A stretch of DNA of 64,000 bases, taken from CAYMDP01 sp964389375 (GTDB lineage: Bacteria; Bdellovibrionota; Bdellovibrionia; Bdellovibrionales; UBA1609). The notes beneath the pieces are model-generated. The model was given only the letters and a program-made list of their open reading frames with translations, did not search any database and was not told the DNA's origin. The position numbers and the translations under genes are program-made. Shown here one piece after another: positions 53,609 to 61,669 of the stretch. The DNA is taken from assembly GCA_964389375.1 (NCBI GenBank), contig CAYMDP010000002.1, positions 1 through 64,000 on the forward strand, in the 5' to 3' direction. How positions within the stretch are numbered: position 1 is the stretch's first letter; each line of letters begins with the position of its first letter.

Positions 53609-55846
53609 TTAGAGCTTTATTTGTCTCAGCCTTAAGGCATTACCGATTACCGAAACGGAGCTAAGGCTCATGGCAAGGCTTGCGAACATTGGACTTAGTA
53701 AAACACCGAAAAACGGATAAAGAAGTCCAGCGGCAACAGGAACACCAAGGGCATTATAAAAAAAGGCAAAGAAGAGATTTTGCCTAATATTTTTCATCGT
53801 CCCTTGAGACAATTTATGAGCTCTGACAATTCCCAATAGGTCACCCTTAACCAATGTCACTCCGGCGCTTTCCATGGCAACATCAGTCCCTGTTCCCATG
53901 GCAATACCCACGTGAGCTTGGGCCAAGGCTGGAGCATCGTTGATTCCATCACCTGCCATAGCGACTATTTTTCCCTCAGCCTGAAGCTGTCGGATGATCT
54001 CATTTTTTTTATCAGGCAAGACATCAGCTTCAAATCGATCAATTCCGGTTTTTTCAGCGACGGCTTTAGCGGTTAGCCTGTTATCGCCCGTAAGCATGAT
54101 GACTTCAATGCCCTGATTGTGAAAATAAGAGATGGCCTCATTAGTCGTTTCTTTAATGGGATCATGAACAGAAATGACTCCAGCAGGCTTGCCATCTATT
54201 GCAACAAGCATGGCCCCTTGTCCTTGCTCCTGTAAAATGCTTGCGATTTTTGAAAGCTCCTTTGATTCAATATCAAATTTTTCCATTAGCTTTTTATTTC
54301 CGATTAACACTTCATGCTCATCAACACGGCCTTTCAGTCCCATTCCTGTGATAGACTCAAAATCGATGACCTTTCTAATATCTAAGTCTTCTTCTTTAGC
54401 GCCCTCCACAATGGCTTGAGCAAGTGGGTGTTCACTCACATTTTCTAATGAGGCCGAGAGCCACAATAGTTGTTCTCGTTTAAATTCACCTATGGTCTCA
54501 ATAGATGAAAGCTTAGGTTTTCCGATAGTTAGTGTGCCGGTTTTATCAACTACAAGAGTTGTGATCTTTTCCATAGTTTCTAAAGCCTCAGCATTTTTTA
54601 TAAGCACTCCATGAGTTGCGCCTTTGCCTGTCCCGACCATGATTGACATAGGAGTTGCAAGCCCAAGTGCACAGGGACAGGCAATGATAAGAACAGCTAC
54701 AGAATTGAGTATTGCATATGTAAGTGCGGGCTCAGGCCCCCAAAACGACCATACAATCGCCGTAACAATAGCTATTAGAATAACGGCAGGAACGAAATAT
54801 GATGATACTGTGTCTGCAAGCTTTTGAATGGGAGCACGACTTCTTTGTGCTTGAGACACCATTTTTACGATTTGAGATAACAAAGTGTCTTTACCAACAC
54901 GTGTGGCCTTCATAACAAACGAGCCATGAATGTTAACTGTCGCACCTGTTACAGAATCACCTATGGATTTCTCAACGGGTATTGGCTCTCCCGTAATCAT
55001 GGACTCATCGATCGAGCTTTTGCCCTCAATGATTTCCCCATCCACAGGTACCTTTTCTCCAGGTTTGACTCTTAAATTATCCCCGAGGTGAATATGTTCT
55101 TGAGGTATATCTATTTCGTTGCCGTCATCCAAAATTTTGCGTGCTGTTTTAGGTGACAAACCAAGAAGTGCCTTGATAGCGTTGCCAGTTTGACTTCTTG
55201 CTCTTAGTTCCAAAACTTGGCCAACTAGAACAAGAGTCGTAATCACCGCAGCAGCTTCAAAATAAAGTGGTACGAGCCCAGCATGAACTTTTAGGCTCTC
55301 AGGAAAAAGATGCGGAAAAAAAGTTGCGATAACACTGTAGAGGTAAGCGACTCCGGTGCCAATCGCAATTAGTGTGAACATATTGAGGTTTCTCGTTTTA
55401 ATCGAATCCAAACCCCTTTGAAAAAAAGGTAAACCGCCCCATAAAACAACCGGGGTCGCAAGAATCAATTGGATCACTGAATAAAGCCATGCTGGCATTG
55501 CATGTTGAACGGGTTGACCTGGAATCAGATCTGACATTGCCAAAGCTGCAAGAGGAATCGTTAAAGCAGCGCTTACTTTGAGTCTTTTAGAAAAATCTTT
55601 TAGTTCAGGATTTTCGTCATCATCTAAAGAGATTTCTTCAGGCTCAAGCGCCATGCCGCAGATTGGACAATTCCCTGGCCCCTTCTGCCTTACCTCTGGG
55701 TGCATTGGACAAGTGTATATTCTCTCTTTGTCTTGGTCGCTGATTTCCTTTGGCAATGCATGAGATTTGTTTGGGACTGAACAGCAGGAATGATCGCTCA
55801 TTTCGGAAGGCTTTTGGTGGTGGTTGTGATGATTCTTATTTTCCAT
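53609..55846 (-). CDS. copA: Copper-translocating P1B-type ATPase
   Basis: The 745-residue protein has a His/Cys-rich N-terminus and a heavy-metal-binding domain (YTCPMHPEV... CPICGM, about 42-70) in place of the usual CxxC ferredoxin-like domains. Eight membrane helices, the actuator TGEP (about 285), the transport motif CPC (about 393), DKTGTLT (about 435), SEHPLA (about 473) and GDGINDAP (about 635) follow. It exports Cu(I) from the cytoplasm. The CPC motif and CueR-type promoter support copper or silver. Preceded by AGGAG. Confidence 0.95.
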   Translation of the reverse strand: MENKNHHNHHQKPSEMSDHSCCSVPNKSHALPKEISDQDKERIYTCPMHPEVRQKGPGNCPICGMALEPEEISLDDDENPELKDFSKRLKVSAALTIPLAALAMSDLIPGQPVQHAMPAWLYSVIQLILATPVVLWGGLPFFQRGLDSIKTRNLNMFTLIAIGTGVAYLYSVIATFFPHLFPESLKVHAGLVPLYFEAAAVITTLVLVGQVLELRARSQTGNAIKALLGLSPKTARKILDDGNEIDIPQEHIHLGDNLRVKPGEKVPVDGEIIEGKSSIDESMITGEPIPVEKSIGDSVTGATVNIHGSFVMKATRVGKDTLLSQIVKMVSQAQRSRAPIQKLADTVSSYFVPAVILIAIVTAIVWSFWGPEPALTYAILNSVAVLIIACPCALGLATPMSIMVGTGKGATHGVLIKNAEALETMEKITTLVVDKTGTLTIGKPKLSSIETIGEFKREQLLWLSASLENVSEHPLAQAIVEGAKEEDLDIRKVIDFESITGMGLKGRVDEHEVLIGNKKLMEKFDIESKELSKIASILQEQGQGAMLVAIDGKPAGVISVHDPIKETTNEAISYFHNQGIEVIMLTGDNRLTAKAVAEKTGIDRFEADVLPDKKNEIIRQLQAEGKIVAMAGDGINDAPALAQAHVGIAMGTGTDVAMESAGVTLVKGDLLGIVRAHKLSQGTMKNIRQNLFFAFFYNALGVPVAAGLLYPFFGVLLSPMFASLAMSLSSVSVIGNALRLRQIKL

Positions 55847-55904
55847 GTTTATCTCCTCTTATTAAAAAGGGAGAAAAGTCTTGTTAAAGTATCCCTTTTT
55901 ATTG

Positions 55905-55935
55905 AATATAAGCCTTCCAATGATTGGAAGGTCAA
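55905..55935 (-). promoter_or_regulatory. CueR-type promoter/operator of copA
   Basis: Read leftwards, TTGACC (55930-55935) and TATATT (55905-55910) are separated by 19 bases, the long spacer typical of MerR-family activated promoters. The dyad ccttccaatcattggaagg lies in the spacer. Confidence 0.85.
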
Positions 55936-56019
55936 GGGGCAAAATAAAATAATTAATCATCTGGATATAAGCAATTAAGCATCTAATATCAATAGCTTAT
56001 ACAATACGTGAATTTTCGA

Positions 56020-56050
56020 TTGACCTTCCAACTATTGGAACGTTTAAGAT
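56020..56050 (+). promoter_or_regulatory. CueR-type promoter/operator of the cueR-multicopper oxidase operon
   Basis: TTGACC (56020-56025) and TAAGAT (56045-56050) are again 19 bases apart, with the dyad accttccaactattggaacgt between. The two operators match in their left halves, so one regulator should drive both directions. Confidence 0.85.
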
Positions 56051-56073
56051 GATTAGAAATGAGGAGAAAGGCC

Positions 56074-56466
56074 ATGAACATTGGTGAGATTGCAAAATCG
56101 TCAGGAGTGAATGCAAAGCTTATACGACACTACGAATCCATTGGGTTGATCCCCAAGGCCGCAAGAACTGAGAGTGGTTATCGTTTTTATAAGGAATCTG
56201 ATGTTCAGTTTTTACGGTTTATTAAAAGAGCAAGAGGCCTCGGATTCTCTATGAAGGAAATAAAAACACTTCTTGGACTTTGGAGAAATAAATCCAGAAA
56301 AAGTCATGACGTAAAGACGTTGGCCGAAAAGCACATAAAAGAATTGGAAACTAAGATTTTAGAAATGCAGGAGATGGTTGATAATCTCAAGGCCCTTTCT
56401 CATAACTGTCACGGTGACTCACGACCTGAGTGTCCGATTATTAATACTTTGGAGGGTGACCAATGA
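56074..56466 (+). CDS. cueR: CueR-like MerR-family copper regulator
   Basis: The 130-residue protein starts with the MerR HTH (NIGEIAKSSGVNAKLIRHYESIGL), then a dimerisation helix. The C-terminal loop CHGDSRPEC matches the Cys-x7-Cys metal site of CueR, which senses Cu(I), Ag(I) or Au(I). It activates the 19-bp-spacer promoters on both sides. The ATG at 56074 lies after GAGGAG. Its stop overlaps the next start (ATGA). Confidence 0.92.
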   Translation: MNIGEIAKSSGVNAKLIRHYESIGLIPKAARTESGYRFYKESDVQFLRFIKRARGLGFSMKEIKTLLGLWRNKSRKSHDVKTLAEKHIKELETKILEMQEMVDNLKALSHNCHGDSRPECPIINTLEGDQ

Positions 56467-58655
56467 ACAATATTATTAAAGTTGTACTCACAATATTCAG
56501 TCTGACGATTACATCTATGGCCTTTGCAAAGACTGTTAAATATGAGCTTAATATTGAAAATCGCCCCGTTAACTTAAGTGGAAAAAAAGAAGTTGATTTC
56601 TCTCTTATGGTGAACGGATCGATTCCGGCTCCAACTTTAGAGTTCACTGAAGGCGACTCGGCAGAAATTACTGTTAATAATAAGTTGGAAAAAGAGGAAG
56701 TTTCTATTCATTGGCATGGATTACTGCTGCCGCCAATGATGGACGGGGTTCCATACGTTAATACGCCACCTATTTATCCTGGGAAATCTTTTACTTTTAA
56801 ATTTCAAATTCGCCAGCATGGGACATATTGGTATCACTCACATACTTCAGTTCAAGAACAAAAAGGAGTTTACGGGGCCTTTGTAATTCACCCGAAAAAG
56901 AAAGTAATCAAGGTCGATCATGATATCGCATTAGTTTTAAGCGATTGGTCTGACGAAAATGCCGACAACATTATGAAAAATCTCAGAAAAGATGGCGACT
57001 ACTACCAATTCAAGAAAAACTCTATCAGGTCCTACTTAGGTGCCGTTCAGGAAAAGTCTCTCAAAAGTCATTTAAGTAATGAGTGGATACGAATGGGTGG
57101 AATGGATTTGTCAGATGTGGGCTATGATGCGTTTTTAATAAACGGCAAAAAAGATCATCAGCTACTTATGGCCCATCCTGGTGAAAAAATCAGACTGAGA
57201 GTCATTAACGCTGCAGCATCAACCTATTTTTACATGACCTTAGGTAACGCTCCGATGAAAATTATTTCGGCCGATGGCATAGACGTCAACGAAACATTGG
57301 CTAACGAAGTCCTTATTGGCATGGCCGAGACATACGACATACTTTTTACTGTTCCGGAGCATAAGAACTACGAATTCAAGATTACTGCACAAGACGTAAC
57401 GGGATCGGCCTCTGCCTGGATTGGTATGGGTGAAAAAGTATATGCGCCAGCTAAAGAGAGTCCAAATCTTTATGCAAGCATGGACCACGGAGCCCATACA
57501 AACCCTGGGCCTCATAATAATAATCATAAAGTTGAAGGAGCTAAGGATGAAAGCGAGAATGCAGATGCCCACTCTCAACACAGGCATATGAAGCATTCAA
57601 TGGATTCTCATGATGGCCACAAGATGGAAGAGGGCCAGAACCACTCTGGGCACCATGAGTCTAATCAAAAATCAGAGTCCTTTGGTGCAGACACCGTAAA
57701 AACTTTAACTGTTGATGATTTAAGAGCTAAAGAAAAAACATCGTTTCCAAAAGATAAAAATATTTATGATCTTAAGCTCGTGCTCGGTGGAGATATGGAG
57801 CGATATGTTTGGCATATTAACGGAAAGGCCATTCATCAGGATAGAAATATTGATATTAATGAAGGTGATGTGGTGAGGTTTACCTTCTTCAATCAAACAA
57901 TGATGCATCATCCGATGCATTTGCATGGCCACTTTTTCAGAGTGGTGAATCAGTTTGGCGATCACTCACCACTTAAGCACACAGTCGATGTGCCTCCACA
58001 TGGCAAAAGAACTATAGAATTTTATGCGAATGAACCTGGGCAGTGGATGCTCCATTGTCACAATCTCTATCATATGAAATCCGGAATGGCCCGAGTGGTG
58101 AAGTACAATTCCTACACCCCAAAAGGTGAGATGGCCGAATATGATAAAAAAGATCCCCATCTTCACGAGCATATTTATTTCAATGGAATGGTTGAGGCGG
58201 CCACTAATCATGCTCAGGCTTTTTTAAGGCTTTCAAGAACGTGGGATACGTTAGAAGGGCGATTCGAGACTAGAGAGTACGATAATCTTGATCACGCAGA
58301 GGGAGATCTCTTTTATCGTCGCTGGTTTTCAAATTTCTTTAACGTTATTATCGGCGGCACTCACTACACAGAGTATGCTGGCGATGAAACCAGAGGCGTC
58401 GTTGGGATTGGTTATGTGCTCCCTATGATGATCGAGACAAATCTCCTTATAGATCATAAAGGCAAGTATCGCTTTGATATTGAAAGAAAGTTTCAATGGA
58501 CAAAGTACTTTTATTCGGATGTGGATTTTGTTTTCAGACAAGATCAGGATACGGAATTTGAAGTGACGCTCATGTATGCGAACCGCTGGGATTGGTCTGC
58601 GGGCCTTATGTTTACTGAGGAGAGCGTGGGGTTTGGGGCCCAATATAATTTTTAG
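56463..58655 (+). CDS. Multicopper oxidase fused to a CopB-like outer-membrane domain
   Basis: The 730-residue protein has a signal peptide (ending MAFAK) and a multicopper oxidase with HWHG (about 83), HSH (about 125), a His/Met-rich insert (about 340-410), HPMHLHGH (about 485) and HCHNLYHMKSGM (about 531). From about residue 570 on it looks like CopB/PcoB: WDTLEGRFETREY, DLFYRRWFSNFFNVIIGGTH and strands ending YNF. CopA and CopB are normally separate periplasmic and outer-membrane proteins. The oxidase should oxidise Cu(I) to Cu(II); the fusion may tether it at the outer membrane. Confidence 0.85.
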   Translation: MNNIIKVVLTIFSLTITSMAFAKTVKYELNIENRPVNLSGKKEVDFSLMVNGSIPAPTLEFTEGDSAEITVNNKLEKEEVSIHWHGLLLPPMMDGVPYVNTPPIYPGKSFTFKFQIRQHGTYWYHSHTSVQEQKGVYGAFVIHPKKKVIKVDHDIALVLSDWSDENADNIMKNLRKDGDYYQFKKNSIRSYLGAVQEKSLKSHLSNEWIRMGGMDLSDVGYDAFLINGKKDHQLLMAHPGEKIRLRVINAAASTYFYMTLGNAPMKIISADGIDVNETLANEVLIGMAETYDILFTVPEHKNYEFKITAQDVTGSASAWIGMGEKVYAPAKESPNLYASMDHGAHTNPGPHNNNHKVEGAKDESENADAHSQHRHMKHSMDSHDGHKMEEGQNHSGHHESNQKSESFGADTVKTLTVDDLRAKEKTSFPKDKNIYDLKLVLGGDMERYVWHINGKAIHQDRNIDINEGDVVRFTFFNQTMMHHPMHLHGHFFRVVNQFGDHSPLKHTVDVPPHGKRTIEFYANEPGQWMLHCHNLYHMKSGMARVVKYNSYTPKGEMAEYDKKDPHLHEHIYFNGMVEAATNHAQAFLRLSRTWDTLEGRFETREYDNLDHAEGDLFYRRWFSNFFNVIIGGTHYTEYAGDETRGVVGIGYVLPMMIETNLLIDHKGKYRFDIERKFQWTKYFYSDVDFVFRQDQDTEFEVTLMYANRWDWSAGLMFTEESVGFGAQYNF

Positions 58656-58875
58656 TAGACACGTAAGCGCCAGACAATGGCGCGGATACCAGAGGTAATT
58701 AATGGAGATTAATGGCCCCGCCGGATTTGGCAGGACTTAAAAAGAGTTCAAAGCGTGGGATGAGGTGGTTTCAAGCATGGGAGAACCCCATAAATATCTA
58801 GAATTAGACAGGTTTTAGGAGACTAAAATTTTGAGGTTTTAAGGAATTGAAGAGATACAGGCCTTAAAGCTAGGG
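58655..58875 (+). repeat. Island-internal non-coding repeat, right copy
   Basis: This is the partner of 53314-53534 at offset 5341, starting on the last base of the oxidase stop codon. It is in the same orientation as the left copy, so the pair frames the copper genes as a cassette of about 5.3 kb. Confidence 0.75.
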
Positions 58876-58898
58876 AGACCTTCGGCCGATAAGAAGCT

Positions 58899-59714
58899 AT
58901 GGACGGGCTTCAATCATTTTCAGACCATTTAGTGGACCTTGTCGCACAGGAGCTTGGTAGTGAGTTCACCCCAGGCCGGGTAAAGGCGCGAGACCTATTA
59001 AAAGAGATCCAAGTAAAGAAAATTGAAAACACGCTCGTAAAGCTCATTCAGGATGGCTCAATTAAGGGCCTTAGAATTAACCACAAGGCGGTTGGCCCCT
59101 CAGCAGAAGAAATCGAAAGGATTAATTTAACTCTCGAGGTAGAGCCTCAGCGACCGGGCTTTAACCCACCCTATGCAGGAGAAGCTGATGATATCGAACG
59201 TATCACTTTTGAGTACCGCTTTGATAACCCTCATTTTCGTCTTCAGGTAAGCCAAGAAAAGATCAACTCCGAGCGATTTCGGCGAGAAGTTCTAAACCCA
59301 GATTTTGATTTGATCGTGAACAAGCTCGTGCCAGATGGAAGCTATAAAAAGCCGTTTATTCGATATCACCAGGTTCATCTTCAATTTTCTTATTCTCGCT
59401 ATCAATGCGTCCCGACTCGAGACCTCACTGGAAACCTGGGGAATACTCCTCCGTTCTGTTCAATATTTAAATTTCTTCCGACACTTTATGGTCCCTTCCA
59501 TTTGATCGAAAACTTGCCGGATGGGCAGTTGGTCGTAGTTCCAAACTTTAAACGCAGGGCTAGGTCAAGAGTCGTAAATTACAGGGTGCCGGGAAGTAAC
59601 CTAAAGCTTCAGATTCGTTTGAAGCCTGAAGGTGAACACGCCAATGGCTTTGTTACCGTGATTGATACCAGTGGTGGAAGTGACCAGACAATCGCTGAAA
59701 ATCTCGCATACTAA
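58899..59714 (+). CDS. Chimeric gene: unique N-terminus on the secreted-protein body
   Basis: The 271-residue frame has a unique helical N-terminus of about 66 residues (LQSFSDHLVDLVAQELGSEF, then a winged-helix-like KKIENTLVKLIQDGSIKGLR). This is joined exactly at the repeat boundary to the body of the 52333 gene. The signal peptide is lost, so the product would be cytoplasmic and probably nonfunctional. It is best seen as a fusion made by recombination; the original source of the N-terminus is unknown. Confidence 0.6.
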   Translation: MDGLQSFSDHLVDLVAQELGSEFTPGRVKARDLLKEIQVKKIENTLVKLIQDGSIKGLRINHKAVGPSAEEIERINLTLEVEPQRPGFNPPYAGEADDIERITFEYRFDNPHFRLQVSQEKINSERFRREVLNPDFDLIVNKLVPDGSYKKPFIRYHQVHLQFSYSRYQCVPTRDLTGNLGNTPPFCSIFKFLPTLYGPFHLIENLPDGQLVVVPNFKRRARSRVVNYRVPGSNLKLQIRLKPEGEHANGFVTVIDTSGGSDQTIAENLAY

Positions 59715-59922
59715 GAAGAAGCTGTAAAGGGTGCCCGCCAGCGGGTGCCCGGCACTTGGCAGTGGGGCACAAGGTCATTTCGATTAACTTTATGAAACAG
59801 GGTTCTTTGATTGTCGGTATTCGGTCTACTGTTAACCGTAGACGGTATTCGGTATTTTAAAAGCAAATGGTGCCCGGGACTGGACTTGAACCAGCACGCC
59901 CTTGCGGGCGCTAGCACCTCAA
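59097..59922. repeat. 826-bp perfect direct repeat, right copy
   Basis: The sequence is identical to 52420-53245. Here it continues into a complete tRNA-Leu gene, so this copy is the original chromosomal version at its right edge, whereas the left copy is original at its left edge. That is the geometry left by integration of a circle carrying the 826-bp sequence. Confidence 0.9.
59745..59778 (+). repeat. REP-like repeat, copy 3
   Basis: This is identical to copy 2 because it lies within the 826-bp repeat. Confidence 0.85.
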
Positions 59923-59956
59923 GCTAGTGCGTCTACCAATTTCGCCACCCGGGCAC
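59868..59956 (-). tRNA. tRNA-Leu(GAG)
   Basis: The 89-base gene with encoded CCA folds with acceptor gtgcccg/cgggcac, D-loop TTGGTAGAC, anticodon loop ttGAGgt, a long variable arm (gcccgcaagggcg) and T loop ttcaagt. The anticodon GAG reads CTC and CTT codons. Confidence 0.95.
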
Positions 59957-60270
59957 TATAAAAACAGAAATCCAATAGAGCGGCTTCTTTTATCAAATAA
60001 CCGCTGAACATCAATAGGCAATCCTTTGGCGCTTGACGCGTGCCCCCACCCCCTAAGGGGCCGAAAGATCGCAAGTATTTTGAGGCTCTTTAAACTTTCC
60101 TTAACCACCCGAAGCCCCTTTGTCGTCATAACTAACGAGGGGACCGCATGGACGCGGTAGTGAGTTGGGGGAGCACGGAGGCTCCCAGGTTGGGCCCTTC
60201 ATGTAAGGGGAGAAAGACCAGGGGATCAGGGGAAAAGATCGGGGGAGAGGCCATACAGACCAAGGAGGGG

Positions 60271-60417
60271 ATGATGGCAATTGGAGAAATGGAGAAGCTT
60301 TTATCTGAGCTTTCCGAGCTTCTTGAAACTTTAAAGTTTCAAAGTCGGGGGCCAGAAAGAAAGCGTCTTCAAAGAAGGGTCTGGCAAATATTAAACCGTC
60401 TCGGATCAGCCGCTTAA
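60271..60417 (+). CDS. Small coiled-coil protein (48 residues)
   Basis: The start is one of two adjacent ATG codons after AAGGAGGGG; a longer upstream frame lacks support. The product (IGEMEKLLSELSELLETLKF, then basic GPERKRLQRRVWQIL) is a short coiled coil with a basic helix. It is followed ten bases later by another small gene. Function unknown. Confidence 0.6.
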   Translation: MMAIGEMEKLLSELSELLETLKFQSRGPERKRLQRRVWQILNRLGSAA

Positions 60418-60427
60418 GGAGGGCACA

Positions 60428-60580
60428 ATGACCGACGTTCCAGTGATTCTAGTTTTCACGCTACTTTGGGTCGCATCTTTATTTTTGGTGCTGACTTTGT
60501 ATTTTCGACTGTCCTTTAGCCATCTGTCGAAGCAGATCCGGCGCGCTAAAAATCAGTCCCAAACCTATTCAAAGCGCTAA
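60428..60580 (+). CDS. Small single-span membrane protein (50 residues)
   Basis: MTDVPVILVFTLLWVASLF continues into a hydrophobic span of about 20 residues followed by a basic tail (SKQIRRAKNQSQ). The ATG follows AAGGAGG, and the tight link to the coiled-coil gene supports both as real small genes of one operon. Function unknown. Confidence 0.65.
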   Translation: MTDVPVILVFTLLWVASLFLVLTLYFRLSFSHLSKQIRRAKNQSQTYSKR

Positions 60581-60634
60581 AAACTTTACTAAAGCCTTTT
60601 CATCCGTCCATGGGCCCGCTAGATTCCGATTCTT

Positions 60635-61669
60635 ATGCGGACCTCTGAACTCGATTACAAATATCCAGAGCACTTGATTGCGACAAAGCCCCTAAAGGAC
60701 TTTCGCACGCTTTATTCGGATGCCGATGGAAAGCTAACAGAGCTTAAAAAATCAGACTTAGTTCAACTCTTTCGTCCCAACGACCTTTTGATTATCAATC
60801 AAACTCAAGTCGAACCTCGCAGAGTTTTTTCAGAAGACCAGCTCGAAGTTTTGTTTGTTGAGCAAATCGATCCTTTGCACTGGAAAGTTTTATTTCCCGC
60901 AAGTCGCTTGAAGTCTCCCTATATATTAAAACTTCCTCTAGGCCTTGAATTGAAATTAGTAGAAAAAGGCCTGCCACAAACCGTGGCTCTTAACAAACCT
61001 ATCGAGGCCTCTTACTTTCAAGAAGTTGGAGAAATGGCTCTTCCTCCCTATATCCAGAAAGCTCGCGGCGAAAGACACTCGGGCTTCGAAGATAAAAACT
61101 GGTATCAAACCGAGTGGGCAAAAAATCCCGGAAGCTCTGCGGCTCCCACGGCCAGTCTTCATTTTACTTTGGAAGATTTCGAGCAGTTTAAAAAACAAGG
61201 TGTTCAAATCGAAGCTTTAACCCTTCATGTGGGCCTCGGAACATTTCTTCCGGTAAAAACGGAGAATTTAAGAGATCATCCGATTCATTCAGAACAAGTC
61301 GAAATTCAAAGATCGACAATTCAGGCCCTTGAGGATGCAAAAAAAAACGGAGGCCGGGTTTGGGCCTTGGGCACAACCGTAACTCGTGCTTTAGAGGCCT
61401 TTGCCCAGGGGCAACTCGAAATCCAAAAAAACGGCGACGCCACGGGCGAGGCCAAAATTTTGATTCTGCCCGGATACGATTTTAAAGTCGTCGATGTCCT
61501 AATGACCAACTTTCACCAACCTCAAAGCACGCTTTTGGCCCTGGTCAGCGCCTTTGCCGGACTTGAACGAGTGCAAAGTGCTTATAAATTTGCTATTCAG
61601 AACCAGTTCAGACTTTTTAGCTATGGAGACTTAAGCATATGGGTCAAGACCCCGCCCACTTCAAATTAG
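60635..61669 (+). CDS. queA: S-adenosylmethionine:tRNA ribosyltransferase-isomerase
   Basis: The 344-residue protein carries family hallmarks: LDYKYPEHLIATKP at the start, LLIINQTQVEPRR, PPYIQK, YQTEWAKNPGSSAAPTASLHFT, LHVGLGTFLPV and TNFHQPQSTLLALVSAFAG. It adds the ribosyl group from AdoMet to preQ1-modified tRNA, the penultimate step of queuosine synthesis. Its end overlaps tgt by 31 bases. Confidence 0.96.
   Translation: MRTSELDYKYPEHLIATKPLKDFRTLYSDADGKLTELKKSDLVQLFRPNDLLIINQTQVEPRRVFSEDQLEVLFVEQIDPLHWKVLFPASRLKSPYILKLPLGLELKLVEKGLPQTVALNKPIEASYFQEVGEMALPPYIQKARGERHSGFEDKNWYQTEWAKNPGSSAAPTASLHFTLEDFEQFKKQGVQIEALTLHVGLGTFLPVKTENLRDHPIHSEQVEIQRSTIQALEDAKKNGGRVWALGTTVTRALEAFAQGQLEIQKNGDATGEAKILILPGYDFKVVDVLMTNFHQPQSTLLALVSAFAGLERVQSAYKFAIQNQFRLFSYGDLSIWVKTPPTSN

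Larger units (their letters stand above)
53246..59096. mobile_element. Copper-resistance island between 826-bp repeats
   Basis: The 5.85-kb stretch between the two perfect direct repeats carries a copper ATPase, a CueR-like regulator and a multicopper oxidase, with two diverged flanking repeats. It is AT-rich by eye compared with its surroundings and no integrase or transposase is present. tRNA-Leu is the target-like site. It was probably acquired by horizontal transfer; the mechanism is unclear. Confidence 0.75.

Noticed and set aside
60148..60270. N-terminal extension of the small coiled-coil gene
   Set aside because: The upstream 41 codons are Gly/Arg/Lys-rich low-complexity text without a ribosome site, while a strong AAGGAGGGG lies directly before the internal ATG pair.
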